Of a stretch of DNA of 64,000 bases, positions 22,354-30,201 are shown one piece after another. The notes below the pieces were generated by a model. It was given only the letters and a program-made list of their open reading frames with translations, did not search any database and was not told the origin of the DNA. The stretch is from Alphaproteobacteria bacterium (GTDB lineage: Bacteria; Pseudomonadota; Alphaproteobacteria; Rhizobiales; Hyphomicrobiaceae). The stretch spans positions 62,001 through 126,000 of the forward strand of contig JAGVSR010000087.1 of the NCBI GenBank assembly GCA_019137195.1. Reading direction: 5' to 3'. A program made the position numbers and the translations under genes. Positions within the stretch are counted from its first letter, which is position 1; the number at the start of each line of letters is the position of its first letter.

Positions 22354-24786
22354 ATGAAATTCACCCTCTCCTGGCTCAAGGAGCACCTGAAGACCAAGGC
22401 CACCGTCGACGAGATCGCCACCAAGCTGTCGTCGATCGGCCTCGAGGTCGAGGGTATCGAGGATCCGGGCGCCAAGCTCGGCGCCTTCAAGGTTGCCCGC
22501 ATCGTCGAGGCCAAGCGCCATCCGAACGCCGACAAGCTCCAGGTCGTGCAGGTCGAGGTCGAGAAGGGGAAGCCCCTGATGGAGGTGGTGTGCGGCGCCC
22601 CGAACGCCCGCGCCGGCCTCGTCTCCGTGTTCGCGCCACTCGGCACCTACATCCCGGGCTCCGGCATCACTCTCGAGAAGAAGCCGGTGCGCGGTGTGGT
22701 CTCGAACGGCATGATGTGCTCCGCCGCCGAGCTCGAGCTCGCCGCCGACAGCGAGGGCATCATCGAGCTGCCCCCTGAGCTCGCCGATCACGTTGGCGAG
22801 CGCTACGTCGACGCGACGGGCCTCAACGATCCTGTCATCGAGGTGAAGCTCACCCCGAACCGCCCCGACTGCACGGGTGTGCGCGGCATCGCCCGCGACC
22901 TCGCCGCGGCCGGTCTCGGTACCCTGAAGCACGAGGCCCGCATCCAGGGCGTCGAGGGTGCTAGCCCGTGCCCCGTCGACGTCAAGCTCGAGTTCGCCAA
23001 GGGCGAGAAGCCCGCCTGTCCGGTATTCGCCGCCCGCTACCTCAAGGGTGTCAAGAACGGCCCCTCGCCCGAGTGGCTGCAGAACCGTCTGCGCGCCGTC
23101 GGCCTGCGTCCCATCAACGCCCTCGTCGACGTGACGAACTACATCTCAATCGAGCACGGCCGTCCGCTCCACGTCTACGACGCCGACAAGTTGAAGGGCG
23201 CCATCCACGCCCGCATGGGCAAGAAGGGCGAGACGTTTCTCGCGCTCGACGGCAAGGAGTACGAGGTCGACGAGACCATGTGCGTGATCGCCGACGACAA
23301 GGGACCGCTTGGCCTCGGCGGCATCATGGGTGGCGAGGCATCTGGCTCGACCGAAGCGACCACGAACGTCTTGATCGAAAGCGCGTGGTTCGAGCCCCTG
23401 GTCATCGCCGCCACCGGCCGCAAGGTTGGCCTCGTGACCGACGCTCGCTACCGCTTCGAGCGCGGAGTCGATCCCGAATCTGTGATGCCGGGCCTCGATC
23501 TCGCGACCCAGATGATCCACAAGCTCTGCGGCGGTACGCCGTCGCATGCCAAGGTCGCCGGCAAGGCGCCCGCGGAGCGCCGCGTCATCCCATTCGACCC
23601 GTCTCGGGTCGCGAAGCTCGCCGGCATCGACATCGGCGACACCGAGATCCACCGCATCCTGGAGGCGCTGGGCTTCGAGATCACGGGCAAGGGCAACACC
23701 CTGTCGGTGACGGTGCCGCCATGGCGCCCGGATATTCACGGGTCCGCCGATCTGGTGGAGGAGGTCGTGCGCATCGCCGGCCTCGATCGCGTGCCGGCGA
23801 CGGCCCTCCCGGCGCTCCACGGCGTCACCCGCGCCGTCCTGACGGAGCGTCAGAGGCGCGCGCGCCGCGCTCGCCGCACGCTCGCTTCCCGCGGCCTTGT
23901 GGAAGCCGTGACGTGGTCGTTCCTACCGAAGGCCGACGCGACTCTCTTCGGCGGCGGGGCGGCCGAGCTCGACCTCGCCAATCCGATCTCGACCGAGATG
24001 AGCTCCATGCGTCCGAGCCTCCTGCCGGGGCTTCTGCGCGCCGTGACACGCAACGCCAACCGTGGTCTCGCCGACGCCACACTCTACGAGCTCGGCCAGA
24101 TCTATCGCGGCAAGAAGCCCGAGGATCAGCTGCTCGCAGTCGCGGGCGTCCGCGCCGGCACGGCCCGCCCGATGGGCGCCGGCCGCCATTGGGACGGCCG
24201 AGCCGCCGACGTCGGCCTGTTCGACGCCAAGGCGGACGTGATGGCGGCGCTGACGGGCCTCGGCTTCGACGCCGCGAAGGCTCAGATCACCCGCGACGCG
24301 CCCGGCTGGTATCACCCTGGCCGCTCCGGCACGCTGCGTCTGGGCCCCAAGGTCGTGCTCGCTCAGTTCGGTGAGGTTCACCCCGAGACACTGAAGGCCC
24401 TGGGCGTCGACAGTCCCGTTGCCGCTTTCGAGCTCTTCCTCGACGCCGTGCCGCCCGAGAGGAAAAAGAGCCGCGCCAAGCCCGCGCTCGACGCCGCAGA
24501 TCTCTTACCGGTGCGCCGCGACTTCGCGTTCGTGCTCGACAAGAAGGTTGCGGCCGGCGACGTGATCAAGGCCGCACTGGGAGCCGACAAGGTGCTCATT
24601 TCCAAGATCACGGTCTTCGACTTGTTCGAGGGCGGCAGCTTGGCCGCGGAAGGCAAGAAGTCGCTCGCGATCGAGGTCACGCTGCAGCCCGTGAAGGAGA
24701 CCCTGACCGACAAGGAGATCGAGGCCGTGTCGCAGAAGATCATCGCCGAGGTCAAGAAAGCCACCGGTGGTGAGATTCGCGCCTGA
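22354..24786 (+). CDS. pheT: Phenylalanyl-tRNA synthetase beta subunit
   Basis: An 810-residue subunit. It begins MKFTLSWLKEHLKT, with a tRNA-binding EMAP-like domain at about 40-150 (HPNADKLQVVQVEVEKG). B3/B4 editing domains follow (about 210-390, with NALVDVTNYISIEHGRPLHVYDADKL), then B5 (about 400-475), a class II-like core with SFLPKADATLFGG and the C-terminal FDX-ACB anticodon-binding domain (about 715-810: PVRRDFAFVLDKKV ... EVTLQPVKETLTDKEIEAV). Length is typical for the family. Last gene of the translation operon; a repeat (24850-24956) lies beyond it. Confidence 0.97.
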   Translation: MKFTLSWLKEHLKTKATVDEIATKLSSIGLEVEGIEDPGAKLGAFKVARIVEAKRHPNADKLQVVQVEVEKGKPLMEVVCGAPNARAGLVSVFAPLGTYIPGSGITLEKKPVRGVVSNGMMCSAAELELAADSEGIIELPPELADHVGERYVDATGLNDPVIEVKLTPNRPDCTGVRGIARDLAAAGLGTLKHEARIQGVEGASPCPVDVKLEFAKGEKPACPVFAARYLKGVKNGPSPEWLQNRLRAVGLRPINALVDVTNYISIEHGRPLHVYDADKLKGAIHARMGKKGETFLALDGKEYEVDETMCVIADDKGPLGLGGIMGGEASGSTEATTNVLIESAWFEPLVIAATGRKVGLVTDARYRFERGVDPESVMPGLDLATQMIHKLCGGTPSHAKVAGKAPAERRVIPFDPSRVAKLAGIDIGDTEIHRILEALGFEITGKGNTLSVTVPPWRPDIHGSADLVEEVVRIAGLDRVPATALPALHGVTRAVLTERQRRARRARRTLASRGLVEAVTWSFLPKADATLFGGGAAELDLANPISTEMSSMRPSLLPGLLRAVTRNANRGLADATLYELGQIYRGKKPEDQLLAVAGVRAGTARPMGAGRHWDGRAADVGLFDAKADVMAALTGLGFDAAKAQITRDAPGWYHPGRSGTLRLGPKVVLAQFGEVHPETLKALGVDSPVAAFELFLDAVPPERKKSRAKPALDAADLLPVRRDFAFVLDKKVAAGDVIKAALGADKVLISKITVFDLFEGGSLAAEGKKSLAIEVTLQPVKETLTDKEIEAVSQKIIAEVKKATGGEIRA

Positions 24787-24849
24787 ACACGCGTTTGTCT
24801 CTCGGTATCTGGCCGGTCCCGGCAGACATTGTTCTTTTGAGCCATGCGT

Positions 24850-24956
24850 CCCCCTCGCCTTCGCCCTGGGGAAGAGGGAAATTCCGAAGGCGCCCTTTGT
24901 GAGACCGAGAACACAGGTCGAGCAGCGGCCGGGCTCCCTCTCCCCCCGGGGAAAGG
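24850..24956. repeat. Paired palindromic intergenic repeat (pheT-ndh)
   Basis: An imperfect hairpin CCTTCGCCCTGGGGAAGAGG (about 24858-24877) and a second CCCTCTCCCC-CCGGGGAAAGG (about 24936-24955) flank about 60 bp. Composition and pairing match the rplT-pheS element at 20849-20988, so both probably belong to one REP-like family. The 24787-25006 interval holds no gene. Confidence 0.5.
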
Positions 24957-25006
24957 TGTAGGATGGGCCTCATTTTGAACGTTCGTGGATCCCTGTGGAG
25001 CCCTCA

Positions 25007-26368
25007 ATGACCGACACCATGACCGATCCCTCCAAGTCGCAGATGATCATGCCGAAGCCGGAGCTGCACCACATCGTCATCGTCGGCGGCGGTGCCGGCG
25101 GGCTCGAGCTCGCGACCCAGCTCGGCAACAAGCTCGGCCGCAAGGGCAAGGCAGCGATCACTCTCGTCGACCGCTCGCGGACCCACATCTGGAAACCGCT
25201 GCTGCATGAGATCGCGGCTGGCAGCATGGAAGTCGACCGACACGAGGTCGAGTACATGGCGCAGGGCCACTGGCACGGTTTCCGCTTCCGCTACGGCGAG
25301 ATGATCGGCCTCGACCGCTTTCACAAGCGTGTGCATCTCGCACGCACCGTAGACGAGGACGGACGCGAGATCACGCCCAACCGCTGGCTTCCCTACGATA
25401 CGCTCGTCATTGCCATCGGCAGCTTGACCAACGACTTCGGCACGCCGGGGGTCAAGGAGCACGCCATCATGCTCGACACCCCCGAGGAGGCCGAGCGCTT
25501 CAACCGTCGCCTGATCAACGCTTGCGTCCGCGCCAACACTCAGGCCGCACCGTTGCGTCCCGAGCAGCTGAAGGTCGCCATCATCGGCGCCGGCGCCACC
25601 GGAACCGAGCTTTCGGCCGAGCTGCACAGCACGGCGCGTGGTGTCGTCGCCTTCGGCCTCGACCGCATCGACCCCGACAAGGACATCAAGATAACGCTCA
25701 TCGAGGCCAATAACCGCATTGTCTCGGCGCTCCCCGAGCGTGTCTCGAACGCGACCGCCGACATTCTCAAGGGCCTGAACGTCGACATCCGCACCAACGC
25801 CCGCGTGGTCGAGGCGACGGCAACCGGTGTGCGGCTTCAGTCGGGCGACTTCATCCCGGCCGAGCTCATCGTCTGGGCCGCGGGCGTCAAGGGCCCGGAC
25901 GTGCTGGCCGACCTCGACGGACTGGAGGCCAGCAAGGGCAACCTGCTCGTCGTCAAGGAGACGCTCGAGACCACGCGCGATCCCAACGTCTTCGCCTTCG
26001 GCGACTGCGCCTATCTCGTTCCGTCGGGCGAGAAGGACCCTATTCCGCCCCGCGCCCAGGCTGCTCACCAGGAGTCGAGCCACCTCGTGCGCCAGCTCCG
26101 GCGCAGGCTCGAGGGCAAGCCGCTCGAGCCGTTCAAGTACCGCGACTTCGGCTCGCTGGTCTCGCTCGGCCACTATTCGACCGTCGGCAGCCTCATGGGC
26201 TTCGTGACGGGGCGCAAGATGCTGATCGAGGGATGGTTCGCCAAGCTCATGTACCGCTCTCTCTACAAGATGCACGAGCAGGCCCTCCACGGCTATTGGA
26301 AGGTGGCCCTGGACACGGTCTCGCGTCTCATCACGCGCCGCACCGAGCCGCATGTGAAGCTGCATTGA
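25007..26368 (+). CDS. ndh: Type II NADH dehydrogenase (NDH-2)
   Basis: A 453-residue FAD protein on the inner face of the membrane that passes electrons from NADH to quinone without pumping protons. The FAD-binding motif is IVIVGGGAGGLELATQLG (about residues 24-41), the second nucleotide-binding motif is VAIIGAGATGTELSAEL, and the FAD-site segment is VFAFGDCAYL. The C-terminal amphipathic/hydrophobic region (GFVTGRKMLIEGWFAKLMYRSLYKMH) anchors it. ATG 25007 is chosen because GGAG is 6 nt upstream; a GTG at 24995 is in frame. A small perfect palindrome (TGAGGAGG-A-CCTCCTCA, 26366-26382) starts at its stop codon. Confidence 0.93.
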   Translation: MTDTMTDPSKSQMIMPKPELHHIVIVGGGAGGLELATQLGNKLGRKGKAAITLVDRSRTHIWKPLLHEIAAGSMEVDRHEVEYMAQGHWHGFRFRYGEMIGLDRFHKRVHLARTVDEDGREITPNRWLPYDTLVIAIGSLTNDFGTPGVKEHAIMLDTPEEAERFNRRLINACVRANTQAAPLRPEQLKVAIIGAGATGTELSAELHSTARGVVAFGLDRIDPDKDIKITLIEANNRIVSALPERVSNATADILKGLNVDIRTNARVVEATATGVRLQSGDFIPAELIVWAAGVKGPDVLADLDGLEASKGNLLVVKETLETTRDPNVFAFGDCAYLVPSGEKDPIPPRAQAAHQESSHLVRQLRRRLEGKPLEPFKYRDFGSLVSLGHYSTVGSLMGFVTGRKMLIEGWFAKLMYRSLYKMHEQALHGYWKVALDTVSRLITRRTEPHVKLH

Positions 26369-26505
26369 GGAGGACCTCCTCACGTCACCGGCAGGTAGGC
26401 GCCGGACATCGCAAGGGTGCGTGTGCCTTCTCGCGCCCCGACCCGCCGAGGGAACCTTCCCACCTCGTCTAACGTGTGAGACACTGCGGCCAACAGGAGT
26501 TGGCC

Positions 26506-27099
26506 ATGCCCGTCGTTTCAACCGCTGGCGGCGACCCTAAGGGCGTCCGTCTCGTGCTGCTGGTTGTCCTGCTCCTCGCCGGCATGGCGGGCGTTCTATG
26601 GATGATGGGCCGCGTGCCCTACTGCACGTGCGGCTCGCTGAAGCTCTGGCACGGGAGCGCCTTCAGCTCCGAGAACTCGCAGCACCTCTTCGACTGGTAC
26701 ACGCCGTCCCACGTCATCCACGGTCTCTTGCTCTACTTGGCGACCGCGCTCCTGATGCCTGGCCGTTCGCTCGGCGCCCGCCTCGTTGCGGCACTCACCG
26801 TCGAGGCCGCGTGGGAGATTGTCGAGAACACGGACCTCGTCATCGAGCGCTACCGGGCAACCACGATCTCGCTCGACTACTACGGCGACTCGATCGTGAA
26901 CTCGGTCGCCGACGCGCTCGCCATGATGGCGGGATTCGGTCTCGCGTCGCGGCTTCCGGTCGCCGCATCCGTCACGCTCGGTGTTGTCTTCGAGGTGTTC
27001 ACGGGCATGATGATCCGGGACAACCTCACTTTGAATGTCCTAATGCTCGTCTACCCGATGGAAGCGATCAAGGCTTGGCAAGCCGCGATTTCCCTATGA
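26506..27099 (+). CDS. UPF0314/DUF2585 membrane protein
   Basis: A 197-residue protein with about four to five TM helices. Family marks: PYCTCGSLKLWHGSAFSSENSQHLFDWYTPSHVIHG, EAAWEIVENTDLVIERYR, TISLDYYGDSIVNSVADALAM and a C-terminal IRDNLTLNVLMLVYPMEAIKAWQ. The family is frequent in Rhizobiales and has no known function, so it is mainly a taxonomic marker. AGGAG lies 7 nt before ATG 26506; the frame continues upstream to 26476 without family similarity. Solitary between ndh and the toxin-antitoxin pair. Confidence 0.9.
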   Translation: MPVVSTAGGDPKGVRLVLLVVLLLAGMAGVLWMMGRVPYCTCGSLKLWHGSAFSSENSQHLFDWYTPSHVIHGLLLYLATALLMPGRSLGARLVAALTVEAAWEIVENTDLVIERYRATTISLDYYGDSIVNSVADALAMMAGFGLASRLPVAASVTLGVVFEVFTGMMIRDNLTLNVLMLVYPMEAIKAWQAAISL

Positions 27100-27151
27100 T
27101 TGCCACATATCCGCTTCGCATCTTAGTTAATACTTATCCTGACCTTTGTGT

Positions 27152-27179
27152 TTGACGCTACGTTGAGTTTTAGTACAAA
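27152..27179 (+). promoter_or_regulatory. Sigma-70-like promoter of the toxin-antitoxin pair
   Basis: TTGACG (27152-27157), a 16-nt spacer and TACAAA (27174-27179) stand just upstream of the PIN gene ATG at 27187, leaving almost no leader. The 27100-27186 stretch is clearly more AT-rich than its surroundings, with TTAGTTAATACTTAT and TTTTAGTACAAATGTAAC, where an autoregulatory operator is expected. Confidence 0.5.
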
Positions 27180-27186
27180 TGTAACC

Positions 27187-27588
27187 ATGAAGGTCGTTGT
27201 TGATATTAGCGCTCTTCTGGCGGTAGCGCTCTGTGAGCCGGAGCGCCGGGAGATCGTGGGATTGACGGAGGGCTGGTCCCTCCAGGCGCCTGCCATGCTG
27301 CCGTACGAGCTGGGCCAAGCGCTGAATACGCTCGTGAAGCGCCGCGTAATTTCGCCCGACAGCGTGGAGAGTGTGCGCGCGCAGCTCTCTCAGGTTCCGA
27401 TCGCGCTTCGCGACGTCGATGTCGGCGAGGCCCTGGTCATTGCCGCCCGGCAAGGGGTCTCGGCCTTCGAAGCCTACCAGATCCGATGCGCCATGGACCT
27501 CGGCTGCTCGCTATTGACCCTGGACCGCCGCCTCGGCCGCGCCGCCAGGGCCGAGGGCGTCGTACTGCGGCGGGAGATCGGGCCATGA
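27187..27588 (+). CDS. PIN-domain toxin (VapC-like)
   Basis: A 133-residue predicted endoribonuclease. The acidic PIN residues are D6 (VVVDISAL), E41 (PYELGQAL), E95 (AFEAYQI; this position is usually Asp in YDAxY) and D113 (LLTLDRRL). VapC toxins usually cleave initiator tRNA or rRNA. Order is toxin first, antitoxin second, with ATGA overlap (27585-27588), the reverse of classic vapBC. I start at ATG 27187; an in-frame start at 27148 would read into the promoter. AT-rich promoter and isolation between core genes indicate a small mobile or acquired module. Activity is inferred. Confidence 0.8.
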   Translation: MKVVVDISALLAVALCEPERREIVGLTEGWSLQAPAMLPYELGQALNTLVKRRVISPDSVESVRAQLSQVPIALRDVDVGEALVIAARQGVSAFEAYQIRCAMDLGCSLLTLDRRLGRAARAEGVVLRREIGP

Positions 27589-27818
27589 AGGTCTACACCT
27601 ACTCGGAGGCACGCCAGAAGCTGACCGAGCTTCTGGACCTCGCCCGCACCGAGGATGTTGCCATTCGCCGCCGGGGTGGCGAAACGTTCGTTCTGCGCTA
27701 TGAACGGGCGACGCGCTCACCGCTCGACATCCCGGGCATCAAGACGAAGGCAAGCATGAAGGATATTCTGGACGCAATCAGCGAGGTCCGCGACGGCTCT
27801 CGGCGCTCGAAGAACTGA
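27585..27818 (+). CDS. Phd/YefM-type antitoxin-like protein
   Basis: A 77-residue protein: [41 protein letters not shown] is the Phd/YefM DNA-binding fold, in which SEARQKLxELLDxAR forms the first helices. The C-terminal half ([21 protein letters not shown]) is the flexible toxin-neutralising tail. Its ATG overlaps the toxin stop (ATGA), so translation is coupled. Such antitoxins also repress their own promoter. The recR start follows within 10 nt, so read-through into recR is possible. Confidence 0.8.
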   Translation: MKVYTYSEARQKLTELLDLARTEDVAIRRRGGETFVLRYERATRSPLDIPGIKTKASMKDILDAISEVRDGSRRSKN

Positions 27819-27826
27819 GCGCGTCC

Positions 27827-28432
27827 GTGTCGCAGAAGATCGCTGGCCCCGAGATCGAGCGTCTGGTGCAGCTCCTGGCCCGTCTGCCCGGGCTAGGCCC
27901 CCGCTCGGCCAGGAAGGCCGCGCTTGCGCTCCTGAAGCGGCGCGAAGAGCTCCTCCTACCGCTGGCCGGAGCCATACGTGCCGCCGCCGATAAGCTCGTC
28001 GAATGCGAGGTATGTGGCAACGTCGATACGCTGACGCCCTGTACGATCTGCCGCGACGAGCGCCGCGACCGCTCGCTGATCGTCGTTGTAGAGGAGGTCG
28101 GCGACCTGTGGGCGCTCGAGCGGGCCGGCGTGGTCAAGGCCCGCTACCACGTGCTCGGCGGCCATCTGTCGCCGCTGGACGGCGTCGGTCCAGAAAAGCT
28201 CAATATCGCGAGGTTGGTCGAGCGCGCGAAGGGCAGCGAGGTCTCCGAGATCCTGCTCGCGTTGAACGCCACGGTTGAAGGCCAGTCGACTGCGCATTAT
28301 CTCACCGGCGAGCTGGCACCGACCGGCGTCGTCGTCTCCCGCCTGGCCCAAGGCGTGCCCGTCGGCGGCGAGCTCGACTACCTCGACGAAGGCACGCTGG
28401 CCGCCGCCATCAAGGCGAGGAAGCGGGTCTGA
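27827..28432 (+). CDS. recR: Recombination mediator protein RecR
   Basis: A 201-residue protein of the RecFOR pathway that helps load RecA on gapped DNA. The N-terminal HhH region is [18 protein letters not shown], the zinc site is [16 protein letters not shown] (residues 60-75), and the Toprim domain has [15 protein letters not shown] and [19 protein letters not shown]. The C-terminal Walker-B-like segment [26 protein letters not shown] closes it. Start is GTG 27827. Unlike the usual dnaX-ybaB-recR order, it sits directly behind a toxin-antitoxin pair, suggesting that the pair was inserted in front of it or the gene was relocated. Confidence 0.95.
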   Translation: MSQKIAGPEIERLVQLLARLPGLGPRSARKAALALLKRREELLLPLAGAIRAAADKLVECEVCGNVDTLTPCTICRDERRDRSLIVVVEEVGDLWALERAGVVKARYHVLGGHLSPLDGVGPEKLNIARLVERAKGSEVSEILLALNATVEGQSTAHYLTGELAPTGVVVSRLAQGVPVGGELDYLDEGTLAAAIKARKRV

Positions 28433-28448
28433 TCGAAAGACCAGTTTA

Positions 28449-28532
28449 GCCGTAGGTCGGGTCGGGCTTTTTGCCGGGCCGGCGTGGAACTGATAATCTG
28501 TCGGGTCTCGTGAGCTCGACCCGACCTACGGC
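28449..28532. repeat. 16-bp perfect inverted repeat upstream of the MATE gene
   Basis: GCCGTAGGTCGGGTCG (28449-28464) and CGACCCGACCTACGGC (28517-28532) are perfect reverse complements 52 nt apart. The right arm ends 9 nt before the MATE start codon. The GTAGGTCGGGT motif is of the kind seen in REP-type repeats of many proteobacteria (from memory). It fills most of the 28433-28541 gap. It could also fold into a long hairpin in the leader, hiding the ribosome-binding site. Confidence 0.65.
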
Positions 28533-28541
28533 GAGCCGGAC

Positions 28542-29906
28542 ATGCAGAAGCCTCCACCAGAGCCTCGGCCGCGGAAGCCAGACCCGCGGTTTGTCACCGG
28601 CTCGCTCCTGCGCCACATCCTGGTCATGACCGGCACGGGTGCCGTCGGTCTCATAGCAATCTTCCTTGGCGACCTTGCCAACATTCTCTTTCTGTCCTGG
28701 CTCCGGGACGAGGCCGTCGTCGCCGCCGTCGGCTACGCCAGCTCGATCACGTTCTTCACCATCTCGATCGGTATCGGTCTCTCGATTGCAGCCACCGCGC
28801 TCGTCGCGACCGCGCTTGGCGCCGGCCGCCGCGTCGCCGCCCGCCGCCTCAGCGTCAACGCCCACGCGGCCGCCGCCATCGTTTCGGCAGCTTTCGCGGC
28901 ACTCGTCTGGCTCGCCGTGCCGTGGCTCCTCACGGCGCTCGGTGCGTCGGGGCGTACGCATGCGCTGGCCGCGAGCTATCTCGCCATTCTCGTACCGTCG
29001 CTGCCGCTCCTGGCGTTGGCCATGACCTCGGCCGCCGTTCTGCGCTCGGCCGGTGACGCGCGCCGCGCCATGAGCGTCACGCTGACCATCGCCATCGTCA
29101 ACGCCGCGCTCGATCCGCTGCTCATCGTCTATCTCGGCTACGGCATCGAGGGGGCCGCCGCGGCCTCGACGGTCGCGCGCATAGCCGCTGTGCTGACCGG
29201 ACTTTACGGCGTCGCGCGCGTTCACAGGCTGATGGGTCCGTTCAAGCCCCATCGCCTCGCTGCCGATACACCGGCGATCATGGCGGTCGCCGTCCCGGCG
29301 GTGCTCACGAACGTCGCCAGCCCGTTCTCGAATGCCTACGTCACCGCGGCCATCGCGACCCATGGCGACGGTGCGGTCGCTGGCTGGGCGGTCGTCGGTC
29401 GCGTGCTCCCCGTGGCCTTCGGCGCCATCTATGCACTCTCGGCCTCGATCGGCCCCATCGTCGGCCAGAACTACGGTGCCGGTAATGGCGAGCGCCTGCG
29501 CCGCACGCTCACCCTGTCGCTGCTCGTCAACGCCGGCTTTACGTTCGCCGCATGGCTGGTGCTTGCGCTGGTCGCAGAGCCGATTGCGGCTCTGTTCCAT
29601 GCAGAGGGCGAGGCGCGTGGGCTGATCGTCCTCTTCTGCCGCTGGGTGTCGCCGCTGTTCCTGTTCATGGGCGCCCTGTTCGTCGCCAACGCCACCTTCA
29701 ACACCCTCGGCCGCGCTCACGTGTCGACCGCCCTGAATTGGGGCCGGGCCACCCTCGGCACGATCCCTCTGGTGTGGGCCGGCGGCAGTCTTTGGGGAGC
29801 ACCCGGCGTTCTTTGGGGCTTCATGCTGGGGGGCGTCGTGTTCGGTGCCGCCGCCGTGGTCATATGCTATCGGCTGATCGAAGATCTCGTGCGTCGCCAG
29901 GCGTGA
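28542..29906 (+). CDS. MATE-family multidrug/toxin exporter
   Basis: A 454-residue, 12-TM inner-membrane protein. Two homologous halves begin near residues 20 and 240; SLPLLALAMTSAAVLRSAGDARRAM (first half), ALDPLLIVYLGYGIEGAAAAS and GPIVGQNYGAGNGERLRR (second half) are MATE marks. It exports organic cations or metabolites using Na+ or H+. ATG 28542 follows the right arm of an inverted repeat and shows no strong Shine-Dalgarno. Substrate unknown. The 29907-30201 interval after it has no supportable gene. Confidence 0.88.
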   Translation: MQKPPPEPRPRKPDPRFVTGSLLRHILVMTGTGAVGLIAIFLGDLANILFLSWLRDEAVVAAVGYASSITFFTISIGIGLSIAATALVATALGAGRRVAARRLSVNAHAAAAIVSAAFAALVWLAVPWLLTALGASGRTHALAASYLAILVPSLPLLALAMTSAAVLRSAGDARRAMSVTLTIAIVNAALDPLLIVYLGYGIEGAAAASTVARIAAVLTGLYGVARVHRLMGPFKPHRLAADTPAIMAVAVPAVLTNVASPFSNAYVTAAIATHGDGAVAGWAVVGRVLPVAFGAIYALSASIGPIVGQNYGAGNGERLRRTLTLSLLVNAGFTFAAWLVLALVAEPIAALFHAEGEARGLIVLFCRWVSPLFLFMGALFVANATFNTLGRAHVSTALNWGRATLGTIPLVWAGGSLWGAPGVLWGFMLGGVVFGAAAVVICYRLIEDLVRRQA

Positions 29907-30201
29907 CGCCTCGTAATGTCGTTGCGAGCCGCGCCTCTGCCGGACGCAACGGGCCGGCCTCTGCACGGTCCGCGCGCCGGAGAGATGAGAACGGCAAGAC
30001 GGTGGAGTCTGACGGGCTGCGGTGAGGCGGCGCCCGCGTACCGGCCGCCCGCCAGGGCTCAATTCTCAACGTGTTGAAAAGTTTGGCAATCGCATGCCCC
30101 TTTGTCGCCGCACCAGGACTCGTTTATAGGTTGTCCCGCCGCGCGCCGTCGAACCGGTCCGGCTTGCCGCTTGAACGCACTGCCGATCAGCAAGGCCACC
30201 C

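Noticed and set aside
28446-30062. 538-codon frame antisense to the MATE gene
   Set aside because: Low-complexity translation opposite a clear 12-TM protein; GC artefact.
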